Origin: Monosporascus cannonballus
Lineage: Eukaryota > Ascomycota > Sordariomycetes > Xylariales
NCBI GenBank assembly: GCA_004154925.1
Contig: QJNS01000348.1
Coordinates: forward strand, 1 to 64,000
Length of the DNA stretch: 64,000 nucleotides
Direction of reading: 5' to 3'
In this document: positions 35,598-47,852 of the stretch, one piece after another
Position numbering within the stretch: position 1 is the stretch's first letter
How the letters are laid out: each line of letters starts with the position of its first letter
Position numbers and translations under genes: made by a program
Notes under the pieces: generated by a model
What the model was told of the DNA's origin: nothing
Seen by the model: only the letters and a program-made list of their open reading frames with translations
The model's database searches: none

Positions 35598-38500
35598 GTA
35601 TTCTAAGCACGATCGCCCTTAGGCTCTCCCTTTAGCATGGGACAATTCCAGGCTTGGACAGGCATTTAGGTCGAAGTGTTAATGCTTAAGCCGGTCATAT
35701 ATCTCCTATCGAACTGCTTAACAGAGAAATGAAATAGGCAAGCTTTATAAGGAGAATAAAACGACACCCCTTCGTGCCCAGTCTGTTGTGCTGGAGCAGT
35801 CATCACGATATTATAGGACGATTTATATGGTCTTTATGCGCCCGGATATTCCCAACACATATAGGATATATTTAGAAGTTAGCTATGTCTCAATCTGAGA
35901 TCCTGCAGCCGAACTGAAACATATCCCGGGCAGGAAATTAAAGTGCAATACCTCTTATTTTGTACATAGAACACGTGGGAGTGGATAGAATCCCTGGTTC
36001 ATGTGGCCTGGGATCGGATGCTATATATGTGGATACTTACCTATGCATGGTCCTCAATACGAACTTGCCAGGCGCTTGGCAAAATGTATGGCGTACTTCC
36101 AACCAGCTTATATCGCTTGGTACAGGAAACCTAACACCTAAAAGAAGAAGAGAAAAATTACAAAATTCATAAATGAGTTGAGCAGTTGCAGGATTCTATC
36201 AAGGGAAGTTTTAATACATGAAAGTATTGGTTCATTGTTGATTTGGTCCATTATATCAGCGCTATCCGTGTCTGAGGGTGTGCCATAAATTTTGCCAAGC
36301 GCGTGCCCTGCTTGGATTTGTGGCACCTGTAATTTTATATAATCCAGGCGAGTCTGTTCTAGATCCCTCCCGGGGAAGCATTCCTTCCCTTGATTCGAGC
36401 TATTCGCATCTCCAACGCCGCTAGGTCCCTATGAGATAAGGCGGAACATTTTACATGCGTTCTTGCATTCGGCTGTAGTTGCAATCCCATCTGTAAATCA
36501 GGGCTGGTTAGAGAGTAGCCAGGGTTGGGAAAAGACGAGCGGAGATGGGCTCCTCAGCTCGCGGGGGTATGACGCTTTTATTCCTAGTGGCGCCAAGGTA
36601 CCCGCACCGCACGAGCACCCGGCAAGGTTTCGCATACTATGATAGCGATACGCTGCTATGAACAGCCTCCTAGCCAGCCCTGCTCAGCAGCCCGCCGGCT
36701 GCTGAATGCCGAGAAGCGAAGCGACGGCCCGACTCTACTGAACAGGGGGCTGGCCTGCACACTCCGTTGCGGCTGCGCGAATTTAGGGCAGAGATAATTC
36801 TTATGCGGGTGGACAAACTTAGCATCACAAAATGTAACCGAGCAAACTTGATCATTCGATAGCAATGCAGGCTAAGTCTGGGATAGACAAGCAAGGGCGC
36901 TTCTTTCAGGCAAACCCCAATGATCTATGACGCCCATTCCTTTCGTGGAGCGATGTGCAACAGACCGTAGCGCCGCGCATTACGAGGTTTAAATTTAAAT
37001 CTTCACACTCGGAAAGTAGAGACTTTTCTTAGTCGCTACTTCCCGTCAGAGCTCTAACGCTAGACCGCGATGGCTTAAATGATCGCCGCATTTCCCCATT
37101 CTAGTCATCGGCGTTTAGCCTATAGCGCTGACCGTTACCTAACTCCGAAGCCTTGGGATGGTTCCCATTCCTCAAGAGCGGCGCCACAGACGGCATATCC
37201 ACATACAGACCCTGGAACCATAGTATTTCTTGTGGGTTCTACATGTGTATACCATCATCACCAGGTTGATTCAAGGTTGCAACTGCACGGTATCTACGCA
37301 CTTCGTCGACCTCAGCAAGGTCTATAGGAGTGCCGTGGGAAATCACGAGCGCGGATAAAGCACTCTATCCCAGAGTATCGTGATCATTGCACTAGTATCT
37401 ACTTAGTAATCTCACCCCGGCTGCCCCCAAGCGCACAGTTACCTCCATGATCTTCAACTGATCACGATCTGCAAGAGCAACGAGGTGCATGTGGACACAC
37501 CAGGGATCCCACCTGAGACTAATTATGCCATTAGCTACGGGGCCTTAGTGCAAGCTGGGACAAACTCATTGTATGTACTGGGCAAATATCTCTGGTGATA
37601 TCTATCGCGTACTTGCTCCTTCGCGTATCTGGGCCCTGGCTAGGCAGCTTGGTCGTTCGGCACATTCCGTCTCGCGTGCCCTCCGACGATACGGGGATAT
37701 CTGTTGGACTAAGAATCTTCTGCAAAGGCTGTAAAGCAAGAACACGGAGGCCCCTGCCGCACTATGAAATGATGAGCCTCCATCAGCGAACATAGGAAGC
37801 CGAGCTCGTGAAGAACTTACTCTGTATACACTGAGTACATGCGGACCGATGCTAACGTCGGTGTATCGAGGCTCCCACTACCACGTGCGAGGATCCGTAC
37901 TCTGGGGCAACCTCGTGGGCAACACGTGGACGCTACAGCACCAAGGTGGTCCGTGGAATAGGGGACCATGCAAAAGACCCTTGAAGGAGCTTGACAAGAC
38001 ATTATGCCAAGCCAAGTTAATCCGAGATACCGAGCCATGATCCCTTCCGTTTCGCATCGGACCGTTAACGGAGCAGTCACATCAGGGTAGCAATCCAAGT
38101 GGACTAACCCTCGAAATGACGCGAAACATCGTCGCGGATTGGCTGCTGTACTTGGGGCGGGTTAACGGCTGTTAACGTCTCTCGCCGAAATAACTCTGTT
38201 ATGGCTACGGAACCGAGAGCGGAGCGCAAGCTAAAACATTTTTATTATTGGAGAGTTTCCACCTCGCAGGAGAATAGCGAAATTCCGGTGGAGCGCGCCT
38301 GGGACGAGTAATAATGGAACAGCCAACCACTTATCAAGGAGAGGCTTCTCCGTCTGGGGAACCCCGCAGTCCTTGGCGTAACGGTGGTGGCTGAACGCAT
38401 AGGGTTACGGCAGAACATGGTTCGATAATAGGTAGGGTAGTAACTTCGTTTATGGTCATGGCTGTTGATCTTATGTGACTGCTGCGGGACTAGAGTTTGG

Positions 38501-38673
38501 TGTGAGAAACATTACACTGTTTGGAGAAGTGTTTCATTGCGTTCAAGAAAGATCAATACCCAGGCTATGACAAACTGCTATCCTTCGGCACGGGTATAAA
38601 TCATGCTGGCCCAGATAGTTCATCTTGAGGGCTTCCTTCTGGTTCTCAATTGATTCACAAACAAATAATAACC
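35598..38673. other. Gene-poor stretch
   Basis: About 3 kb with only short frames. A plus-strand run at 37595-37795 and a minus-strand run at 37817-38098 are open but resemble nothing I know. A palindrome TTTAAATTTAAA lies near 36989. The last few hundred bases should be the P450 promoter. A GC-rich patch at 36660-36790 could be repeat-derived, but no partner copy is in the window. Confidence 0.4.
38595..38600 (+). promoter_or_regulatory. TATA box of the P450 gene
   Basis: TATAAA 74-79 bp upstream of the P450 start codon (38674), followed by a leader ending in AATAACCATGG, a strong start context. The spacing fits a fungal core promoter with a short 5' UTR. Confidence 0.5.
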
Positions 38674-40558
38674 ATGGATTACTTACACCACTCCAATATC
38701 ACGGAGCTGCCGGGTAGTGTTTACCCCAAGCTTGAATCTCTACGAATTAGACAGGCAGATGCGTCATGGCTCTCATTAACTGTTCATTTTTTCCTCTTCC
38801 TCGTACTCGTGTTATTCCTAGTATTCGTCCGGCGACGTTATTTTTCTCCTCTTAGCCATATACCCGGGCCCTTCCTGGCTTCCTTTTCGCGGCTATGGCA
38901 TCTTCGCCAGATTTGCCACGGAGACCAGAACCTAGCGCTCATCAAGGCGCACGATAAGTACGGTCACTTCGTCCGTATGGCCCACAACGAAGTCAGCATC
39001 AGCCACCCCGACGGTATCAGGAGGGTCCTGATGTGCGCCCTCCCGAAGGTAAGCTTCGAATGCTTCTCGGCTACCATACGCGTAGACAGCAGACGCTGAC
39101 TGGCCGGCAGGGAGACTGGTACCGGATCGTCAGCTTCCCTGACTATACCTTCAAGGCACCCTTTTCCATGATTGACCCCAAAGAAGCGAAAGAGGCGAGG
39201 AAATACTTGTTAACCGGCTACCTCCATCACAATGTCCTGCAAGGCGAGCCCGCCTTGGACGATAACATAACAAAGCTGCTTGGCTGGATGGACAAATATG
39301 CCCAGGAAAAGAAGCCAATGGATCTAGGTATGTTAACTTCAGCAGTCCTAACACTAGCCATGAGACCATGCTGCTTCTTAGCCGGTGCAGCTCGACCTTA
39401 TTACAGCATGGCTGACCTTGAGATGAGCATAGATAAGTTCTTCAGCTACACGGCGTTCGACATCACCGGCGAGGTTCTCTTCTCGAAGCCATTCGGCTTC
39501 CTCGAAAGGGGGGAAGATGTCCGGAACTCCATCGCCGTCACTATGATTCTCGAGGCCTACGTTACGTTCATCGGTTACTTCCAATGGATCCACCGGCTCT
39601 TTGCGAACCCGTTCACCACGTGGCTCGGAATCCTCCCGATGGGCCACGTTTTCGACACGACGATGGCCGCGCTGGACAAGCGCCGGAAGAACCCGGACGC
39701 CAGGTTCGACCTCGCCGCCCACTGGTTCAGGGGCTTGGAGAGGGCCAAGAAGGAGGGATCCAAGGTCTTCGACCTCCGCATTCTTCAGGCGTTCGCAACT
39801 GGAAACGTCAGTGCTGGCGCCGACACCGTCTCAGCTGGGCTCCAGAGCTTCGTGTATCACCTACTTCGGCATCCCAACGGCTGGCAACGGATCAGGGCTG
39901 AGATTGACGCCGCGCGCAAGCAAGGTCGTTGCGATGGAGCCGTCGTTTCATACGAGGACGCCTGCGCGTTGCCGTATCTGCAAGCCGCCCTGAAGGAGGC
40001 TCTACGCATATTTGGGCCAGGTTCCAGTAAGTAAAGAAGCCCCTGCGGGCCGGAAACTCCTTTGTGCCCCTACTGAGCTAATGGTCTTCCGCAGTGGGAC
40101 TGCCTCGCGTTGCACCCAAGGGTGGCGTGACTGTCGGCGACATGACGTTCCCCGAGGGCGTGACACTGACCATCAGCCCCTGGGTCATCCACCACTCAAA
40201 GGAGCTCTGGGGCGAGGACGCCCGGGAGTTCAACCCGGACCGCTGGCTGCAGCCTGACATCGCGAGAAGGGAGAAGTATTTTATCCCGGTGAGTTATCAC
40301 GGCCCCTATCGAGGCAATACAGCGATGCCGGGTGCCTTGCGGTTCATGTACTGACCATATTCCCAGTGGGGTGCCGGATACGCTTCCTGCCCGGGCCAAA
40401 CCGTCGCCAAGATCCAGCTTCTCAAGGTCGCTGCGTCGATCGTCCGCGACTACGATATCCGCCAGGTCGAGCCTGGGAAGGAGTGGAAGTGGGCTGCGCA
40501 TTTTACCGTCGTACCACATGACTGGCCTGTGTACATTACGAAGAGAGCAGACTTATAG
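38674..40558 (+). CDS. Microsomal cytochrome P450
   Basis: Five exons close in frame to 523 residues: 38674-39048, 39111-39327, 39433-40026, 40095-40288, 40367-40558. Near residue 30-55 a single hydrophobic anchor (LTVHFFLFLVLVLFLVFV) followed by RRR and HIPGPFLASFSRLW places it in the ER membrane. The I-helix reads VSAGADTVSAGL, the K-helix EALR, then FNPDRW and the haem loop WGAGYASCPGQ with the ligand Cys at 40388-40390. The overall pattern (VAPKGG, WVIHHSKELWGEDAREFNPDRW, SIVRDYDIRQV) resembles the pisatin-demethylase-like group. The substrate is unknown. The usual first Phe of the haem loop is Trp here, at an exon boundary. An alternative acceptor for exon 3 at about 39377 would add a short in-frame segment. 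Confidence 0.88.
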
Positions 40559-41122
40559 GTGCTTTGGATTTCCATAGCTATATCGTTATCGCAATTTAAG
40601 AGGATGAATAATGTTTGCTGTTACGGTATCAAATTTCGGAACCAGATTCCGACCAATTAGACGGGTCAGGGAGTACTCAGCACTTTAACAATCTCCTAAC
40701 CGCAAGATGGTGTGTATCCCAATCATCAGAGATTGCTCCAATAATATCGCCGGCAAACTGAAATAGACAGCAAAATCGGGGCAAGGCGGTAGTGAGCCGC
40801 TGAGAATTGTCCAGGTTGCTGTATTAGTTAGTACCTTCGTTGGATAAAAAAAGGCTGCATATTTAGATCTGTCTTGAGCCTTTCTTTCCCGTTTTCCCTT
40901 AGCTCGATATAATTATCGCCTCGGTCTGAGGCGCTATACACGATTGATGTTAACGTTGTGGAGTACACCATGCACCTCGACCACTACGTCAAGCTGCTAT
41001 GTCTTATAGCTATGTGAAGGATATTGAACCCTTGAGTAGATTCTTAAGTGATATGATGTAAGTAACACGTAATAAACAATAAACTGTAAGTTATTTTATT
41101 AAGTAATAAATCAGCTTGAAAA

Positions 41123-41300
41123 TGTGAGAATACAGCCCCCCTACAGCACAGAGAGGGCTAGGACAGGACCCCATATAAATCCTGGCTAGGGCGTGCGACA
41201 AAAGTCGCTGATACGACCCGACAAGGGGCGCGTGGTTCAGTTGAGCTAACAATTGGTTATAATGACAGCTAATGATAACATAATAAAAATATCATAAAAC
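41123..41300 (+). repeat. Partial LTR-like sequence related to the Gypsy LTR
   Basis: The start TGTGAGAATACAGCC is identical to the first 15 bases of the Gypsy 5' LTR at 55839. A second shared block TATAAATCC lies about 75 bp further on in both. The rest diverges. No TG...CA end with a matching 5-bp duplication of the flank GAAAA (41118-41122) was found, so the right end is unknown. It may be a solo or truncated LTR of a related family. AT-rich DNA surrounds it. Confidence 0.5.
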
Positions 41301-41518
41301 TGGAAAGAGTGTTATTAATGTGAGGATAAGAAATTGAAAATACTTTTAAATTACATGTTCTGCTGGTTAAAACATAAGTACCTCCTATGTCTTCTAAATT
41401 TCTCTCTTGTGTTACTTGGCTAAGTATTTAAGGCTGGGCAGGTGGGGGGGGGGCGCTTGGGGGGGCAACATTGGTGTAACCTGCGGTGAGACAATCGCAT
41501 GTCCATGTCGTCAATCGC

Positions 41519-41719
41519 TCAAACTACAGAGAGTTGGTGCCCGTCGACACAACAGCCCACGAGGATAATCAAGCGCTCGCAGTTATCATCCTGCGCCTCT
41601 ATATGCGCTTCCATTGAAATAGCCGCTATACTCCGATCACCGTATGATCGCATCGCCAGAACGGGAGTCCAGGCAGTGTCGAGCGAAGTAGCCACATCAA
41701 TCCAAGATGACGCGCCCAC
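41519..41719 (-). pseudogene. Possible ankyrin-repeat relic
   Basis: A minus-strand open stretch contains TAWTPVLAMRSYG and AHIEAQDDNCERLIILVGC, which resemble one and a half ankyrin repeats with altered key positions. It is short, without a start or neighbouring repeats. If real, it is a decayed fragment of an ankyrin protein, possibly of the NLR class. Confidence 0.3.
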
Positions 41720-41848
41720 GAGGCTCCTCGGGAGCCAGCGAGGAGAGTTCGGGGACGGCAGGCGATCAGGTATCTACCATGCGCTCCTCTCATCGGCACC
41801 GGTATAGGAGCGTTTGAATTGACGGTGGCTTCGTAGGAACTCGGTAGC

Positions 41849-42892
41849 ATGTACGACTACCTCGCAAAGATCATACTACTCGGGCCAAGCGGTTCTGGAA
41901 AGTGAGCGCTACCATGCTATCCTGTTTTACGAATCAAGGCCTCCGTCACTAACGGCCAGTAGATCGTGCTTATTGCACCGTTTCGTCAAAAACGAATGGA
42001 GGGTCCTCACTTCGCAAACCATCGGGGTCGAGTTCGCGAGCAAGATCATCAAAGTCGGGACGGGCGCGCGACGGAAACGGATAAAGTTACAGGTGCATCC
42101 ACACCTATCGGATCGCTCTTTTCATGTTTCTTTGGGGGTCTGGAAGCTGACGGTGGCACGGTTAACTAGCTATGGGATACCGCGGGCACGGAACGATTCC
42201 GCTCCGTTTCGAGATCGTATTACCGAGGCGCGGCCGGCGCAGTTTTAGTCTACGACATCACATCGCATAGCTCTTTCAGAGGCCTGCAGCCATTCCTCAA
42301 CGACGCGCGAGCCCTCGCTTCGCCCCATTTGACTACGATATTGGTGGGGAACAAGCTGGACCTCGCGAACGACAACAATCTAATCGACCTCCCCCCGCCA
42401 ACGCCCTCCAGCACGAGCTCCTCCCTACCGCCATACGGCACGTCCAGCGGCTCCGCGCACGCGACGCTCGGCACGCAGATGCGGGCCACGGTGGCCCCCG
42501 AGGGGCGCGAGGTGTCGGCGACGGAGGCGTCGCGCTGGGCGAGCGGCCTCGGCGTGCCGGTGACGACGGAGGTGTCGGCGTTCTCGGGCGAGGGCGTCGA
42601 CGAGGTGTTCGGCCGGCTGGCGCGCATGATCCTGACTAAGATCGAGCTCGGCGAGATCGACCCGGACGACCCGATGAGCGGGATCCAGTACGGCGACGGC
42701 GGGGGGTGGAACGCGGGCGCCAGCGACGGCGGCAGCGTCAAGAGCGGCATGACGGCGGACTCGGCGGGACTCGCGCCCGGCGTGCGCAGGAGGGGGCGGC
42801 GCAAGCCGCGGTCCCAAAACTGGGGCATGGGGATGCGGGAGTGGGAGGAGGTGTTCACGTTAAGCCGGGGGCGCAGGAGGGGTTGCTGCTAG
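41849..42892 (+). CDS. Rab-family small GTPase, Rab4/Ypt4-like
   Basis: Exons 41849-41901, 41963-42092 and 42170-42892 give 301 residues. G1 is GPSGSGKS, rebuilt across intron 1. Switch I is QTIGVEF, G3 is LWDTAGTE (across intron 2) followed by [21 protein letters not shown], and G4 is VGNKLDL. The G5-like [12 protein letters not shown] closes the fold, and the protein ends in GCC for double geranylgeranylation. It is a membrane-trafficking switch, likely endosomal recycling by resemblance to Rab4. A Pro/Ser/Thr-rich insert of about 50 residues sits between G4 and G5, and a Gly-rich hypervariable tail precedes the CC motif; both make it longer than animal Rab4. The first intron has tandem acceptors CAGTAG; only use of TAG keeps the P-loop lysine. 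Confidence 0.88.
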
Positions 42893-44140
42893 GTAGGGGA
42901 CGGTATCGATGAGCGGCTATTAATGAGGTGGATTCGGCGATACGGGATGGCGTGGGATGGCGTGGAATGGCACGGAGGGTGTTTGGTGAGGACATGACTA
43001 TTACTTCTTGCGCACCCTCGGCTTTTGGCGTTAGGAGGTAGCGTGTTGTCCTTTGGCTGGCTCATGAGCTACGGCAGAGTAAAGGTGTTTAGACTATTAG
43101 TGTAAGGTGACACAATATGCCAATCGCATCATAATGACAGCCCTTACCACCTCAGCGGTCTTACGTTATGTCCCTCGGTCCAGTTCGACTGTGGTATTAT
43201 GCACGTATTTCAGGACCAAGGTACGATCTTCTTGGTAGAAATGCCTCGGCCTCAAACACTTCCCCTATAAGTAGCTATTAATGTTAAACTGCCTCTTTCT
43301 CCTACAAGGACCCTTTACCGTGTCGCATGGCAACGACGGACTTCTACCCGCCGCTACGTCGGATCTCACGACGACTTACACACAGCTTTTAGTTTAGGTA
43401 GGGTCCGAAAGGCTCTGGCGGACTGAAGCTGCATCATGGGCATATTGCTACATGCTGCCGTAGCAGTAGTGCGGGGGTTCCTCTATAAGCGCCGGCTACT
43501 AAGCCTAGAGAGGTCAGGGAGGCCTATGCTCCGCGGTTAAGAATCACTATCTGGGCTAAGTGGTTCGAGTTCCCCACGAGTTCATGCTCTTACGCAGCAA
43601 CTAATACGATACATCGATACCCGACAATGGACACGATGCTGGTCAAAACGCGGCTATGCCATTCCTCATCATAGGTATGAATTTCAGAAAGTCCAGATAC
43701 TACACAGCTTCGGATACCTCATCTACATTTAAGGGCACAAGGTGGTATTCTGCAGTGTTGGTATCTCCTTTTCCAGAGTTCAACTACCAAGCACGTAATT
43801 CGATCTACAAGCATTTCGGGGGTCGCTCCAGCTCGGCTTAGAAAAGCCCGAGGCGGTGGTTCACAGGGAGCTTAACTATCCATGGTGGATGCGAGCTCGT
43901 CTCTCCCCTATAAGTCATCTCCTCATTGCAAGAATCTAAATACTGAAACGTAGCGAACAATTCGTTGCGCCAAACCCGCGCTGTGCTATGTATGGGTGAC
44001 CAATGCATGAGGCGAACCTGCATTTGATCAGGTATATTACATGAGCCGGGCGCTCGCGATCCGTCTCGGCGGGTGGCGGCCCGTACTCACGACATTGCAA
44101 GTGCATCTGTTGCGGCGGTCAATTTGTATCCGACTAGATC
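42893..44140. other. Intergenic, no supported gene
   Basis: About 1.25 kb. A short GGATGGCGTG/GAATGGCACG repeat follows the GTPase gene. A tRNA B-box-like GGTTCGAGTTCC near 43562 has no matching A-box or stems. Otherwise nothing. Confidence 0.4.
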
Positions 44141-44383
44141 GTGGACTTTGAAGAAAGTATAAGGACCTTGCATTCTACCCCTCTTCAACCACGGACATTT
44201 CCGAGCTCGATCCTTCTTCAGACTCTCTCGTTCAGCTCCATGTCTGAGCAACGCTCTCGGCGTCCCGATCGCCAGCCTAGTCTCGAACATCCCAAGGCAG
44301 CCGTCATCCATATCCACATCAAATACGACGATACTGAGCGTCTTGCAGACCCGGGAGACCCTCCTTCCCCATCTCCCCCGTCC

Positions 44384-47000
44384 ATGCCCCGCATCATGAC
44401 GCCCCGCACTGTGATCCCGATCGACAAGAATTGGGAGTTCAAGCAGGCCGACAAGGAGGACAGCAAATACCTGCCCGTCAGCCAATTTCCCACAAACGTC
44501 CACCTGGACCTGCTGTCACACAAGCTCATCCCCGACCCCTTCATCGGCAAGAATGAGCTCGACGTCCAATGGGTCGGAGAGGCCGTCTGGGTCTACAAGA
44601 CCACCTTCCCTCCCCCACCAGTGAGCGGCTCGGCCAAGGCCGTCCTTGCTTTCGACGGTTTGGATACGTTCGCGACGGTTGTCCTCAATGGGAAGACCAT
44701 ACTTGAGACCGAGAACATGTTCATTCCGGAACGTGTCGACGTTACCGAAGCCCTGAGGAAGGATGGAGATAACGAGCTTGTTATCACGTTCGACAGTGCT
44801 CACCAAAGGGGCTGGAAGTTAGTAGAGAAGTACCCCGATCACAAATGGGGTGTGTGGAATGGTGATATCTCGAGATTGGCAGTACGGAAGTCACAGTACC
44901 ACTGGGTATGTTCGACGAATCAGCCCCCCTGTTCTTTACTAACCGTCGCAGGGCTGGGATTGGGGCCCGACGTTGATGACTTGTGGGCCTTGGAGACCTA
45001 TCAGCCTCGAGGTCTACGAGTCTCGAATCACGGATCTCTGGACCGACATTGACGTTGACAAGTCCCTAGAGTCCGCCACTGTGACGGTTCACGCTCCCAC
45101 GGAAGGCACAGCCTCCAAGGTCCGGTTTGACATCTCGCTGGGTGACAGCTCCGTATCGAGCGAGGTAGTAGATGCCGGCTCAAGCGCTACCTTCACCATT
45201 TCTAACCCGGAGCTGTGGTACCCCACGCGGTACGGCAAGCAGCCATTATACACAATCAAGGCGACGCTCGAGGACGACGGCAAGGAGGTCGACGAGAAGT
45301 CTAAGAAGGTCGGCCTGCGAAGGGCTGAACTTATTCAAAGGCCCCTCAAGGACCAACCGGGAACGTCGTTCTTCTTCGAGGTGAACAACATCCCCATCTT
45401 CTGCGGAGGAAGCGACTGGATCCCGGCCGACAACTTCATCCCGCGCATCACCAAGGAGAAGTACTACGACTGGGTCAAGCTGGTCGCGGACGGCAACCAA
45501 TTCATGATCCGGGTATGGGGCGGCGGCATCTACGAGGAGCAGGCCTTCTACGACGCCTGCGACGAGCTCGGCATCCTAGTGTGGCAGGACTTCATGTTCG
45601 GGTGCGGCAACTACCCGGCGTGGCCGGAGCTCCTCGCGTCCATCAGGCGCGAGGCCGAGGAGAACGTGAAGCTGCTGCGGCACCACCCCAGCATCGTCAT
45701 CTACGCGGGCAACAACGAGGACTACCAGTTCGCCGAGAGCGTCGACCTGACCTGGGACCAGGACAACCACGACGCCGAGAGCTGGTTGAAGACGGACTTC
45801 CCCGCCCGCTACATCTACGAGAAGATCCTGCCGGACGCGTGCCGCGCGCTCGCCCCCTCGGTGCACTACCACCCGGGCAGCCCCTGGGGCGGCAAGGACA
45901 CGCGCGACCCGACGGTGGGCGACATCCACCAGTGGAACGTGTGGCACGGGCGGCAGGAGAAGTACCAGAACTTCGACTCGCTGTCGGGGCGGTTCGTGTC
46001 GGAGTTCGGCATGGAGGCGTTCCCCGACATAAGGACCATCGACGCGTTCCTGCCGCTCGGCCGCGACGACCCGGACCGCTACGCGCAGAGCTCGACGGTC
46101 GACTTCCACAACAAGGCCGAGGGCCACGAGCGCCGCATCGCGCTGTACCTCGTCGAGAACTTCCGGTACGCGCCCGACCCGCTCGAGTCCTTCGTGTACG
46201 CCACGCAGCTCATGCAGGCCGAGTGCCTCGCCAGCGCCTACCGCCTCTGGAAGCGGCAGTGGAAGGGGCCCGGGCGCGAGTACTGCGCCGGCGCCCTCGT
46301 CTGGCAGACCAACGACTGCTGGCCCGTCACCAGCTGGTCCATCGCCGACTACTACCTGCGCCCCAAGCACGCCTACTTCACCGTCAAGCGCGAGATGGCC
46401 GACCTCAGCCTCGGCATGACGCGCCGCGAGCACCGGCACCCGGGCCCGGGCAACGGGCGCGGCCGCGCCGGCGCCGCGACCCGCCACCGCGTCGAGGTCT
46501 GGGCCTCGAACCTCGCGCTCCGCGACGTCGAGGGCGTCGACTGCGTGCTGCGCGCCTGGGACGTCGAGACGGGCGAGGAGACGCAGGCGCCGGCGACGCT
46601 CGCGCGCGGCGTCTCGCTGCCGGCCAACCGGTCGACGGAGCTCGCGGCGCTCGACGTTCCGGGCCCGGCCCCGGAGCGCACCGTCGTCGCCGCGTACCTC
46701 GTCGACACCTCCCGGGGCGGTGGAAGGCAGCTCGCGCGCTACGTCAACTGGCCCGAGCCCCTCAAGTACCTGCACCTGCGGCGGCCGGGGCGGCTGCGCG
46801 CGGAGCTCGCCGACGACCTCGCCTCGGTCAGCCTCAGCGCCGAGGTCCCCGTCAAGGGCCTCGCGCTCGAGTGCGACGACGAGGAGGTCCGGTTCGCGGA
46901 TAACCTCGTCGACCTCGTGCCCGGCGAGACGGTCGTCGTCGGCGTCAACGGCGCCAAGGAGGGCACCGTCGTCACGACGCGGTACCTGGGTATGGATTGA
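44384..47000 (+). CDS. mndB: Beta-mannosidase B, glycoside hydrolase family 2
   Basis: Two exons, 44384-44905 and 44952-47000 (46-bp intron GTATGT...CGCAG), join at YHW|GWDWGP. From this start the protein has 857 residues, normal for GH2 beta-mannosidase. The sequence shows the sugar-binding beta-domain, WELWYP-type linkers (PELWYPTRYGKQPLY) and a TIM barrel with SDWIPADNF, MIRVWGGGIYEE and ILVWQDFMFGC. The acid/base Glu is in YAGNNEDYQ and the nucleophile Glu in FVSEFGMEAF (GAG at 46002-46004). There is no signal peptide, so it probably hydrolyses beta-mannosides, such as manno-oligosaccharides or N-glycan remnants, inside the cell. Upstream in-frame ATGs at 44141 and 44240 and one at 44396 are alternative starts. 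GC content rises sharply in the 3' half. Confidence 0.92.
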
Positions 47001-47852
47001 TTGGGCCACGGGGTGATGGGAGGGGGGCGCGGTACCGTAAGGAGAAGAAGGAAAACAAGGACGATGGAGTGAACTTATCGCTGTGGCCTAAGTAGTTTTG
47101 GTACGCGTGGTGGTGATTGGTTTGCACCTCGGATGTGGGCCATCGCCAACCAAGGCCACCCAAGTTGTCAATTTACGGCGTGAACTAAGCAGACGGTGGC
47201 CTTCTCGTTTCTCGTGTTTCTCTTGTCGGCGGTAGGAAATATATAAGCTAGCGTACTACGGAAAAACATTCCATCTAACAGTTTCGCGCCCGGGTTGTGA
47301 GGAATATGCGTTCGTAACACAGTAGTGCACAATCAGGCAACGGCGAGAATTCAGCGACCCAGAGGAGATATTGTGATTTATTCAACTACCCAGGCTCTCC
47401 CAGCACAGATACCCCATCAATCAATCCAGGACTGCTCCGGTATTTTTATCCGTCTTCGCAAGTCTGAAATTAGGGGCACCGATTGTCCAGTCAAACCAGC
47501 CCCGCCTGTCCTCCATGCTAGGTTCGAAGGGCCTAGGACGATACAGGATTTTGAGAACCCATTTCAATCAAGGCCCGGTGGTGTAGCGGGTAGTGTAAAT
47601 ATGCCCTTCTGAACACGAAAAGAGAGGGGTCATCCTCCGCCACTGTGTAACATCCATAGGAGGGCAAGCATCGGTCGAGTTACGAACCTCCGACAAGGGG
47701 TGTTGATAACCGTACAGGTTCGCCGTCAGGGCGATCTGTTGAAAGCGGTCGGTTCCTCGTGGTCATACGAGAGGAGAGGGCCGGGGGCCTGTTGCCGTTT
47801 CCGTGGCCGCCGCCGGTGCCGCCGGCGCGTCGTCGCCGAGGCCCGTGGCACT
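47001..47852. other. Convergent intergenic region
   Basis: About 850 bp between the stops of beta-mannosidase (plus) and xylitol dehydrogenase (minus). A tRNA-like 5' half (GTGGTGTAGCGGGTAG, then TTCTGAA) occurs near 47578-47615 but lacks the T-arm and a pairing acceptor stem. No gene is supported. Confidence 0.4.

Noticed and set aside
37000..38100. Possible LysM-type or secreted protein relic near the P450
   Set aside because: A segment like NYAISYGALVQAGTN looked suggestive, but the conserved Cys, Asp and Asn positions are absent and frames are full of stops.
41210..41260. A-box-like GTGGTTCAGTTGAGC
   Set aside because: No T-arm or matching stems follow; it lies inside the partial LTR-like sequence.
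43530..43590. B-box-like GGTTCGAGTTCC suggesting a tRNA
   Set aside because: The loop lacks the closing G-C pair, no A-box lies at the right distance upstream and the stems do not form.
45515..47009. Very long overlapping frames on both strands across beta-mannosidase
   Set aside because: They follow from the high third-position GC of the real gene and consist of Arg/Pro/Ala or Val/Gly-rich shadows without domains.
47578..47640. tRNA-like 5' half with GTGGTGTAGCGGGTAG and a TTCTGAA loop
   Set aside because: The anticodon stem does not pair, there is no GGTTCRANYCC T-arm, and no acceptor stem closes. At most a tRNA relic.
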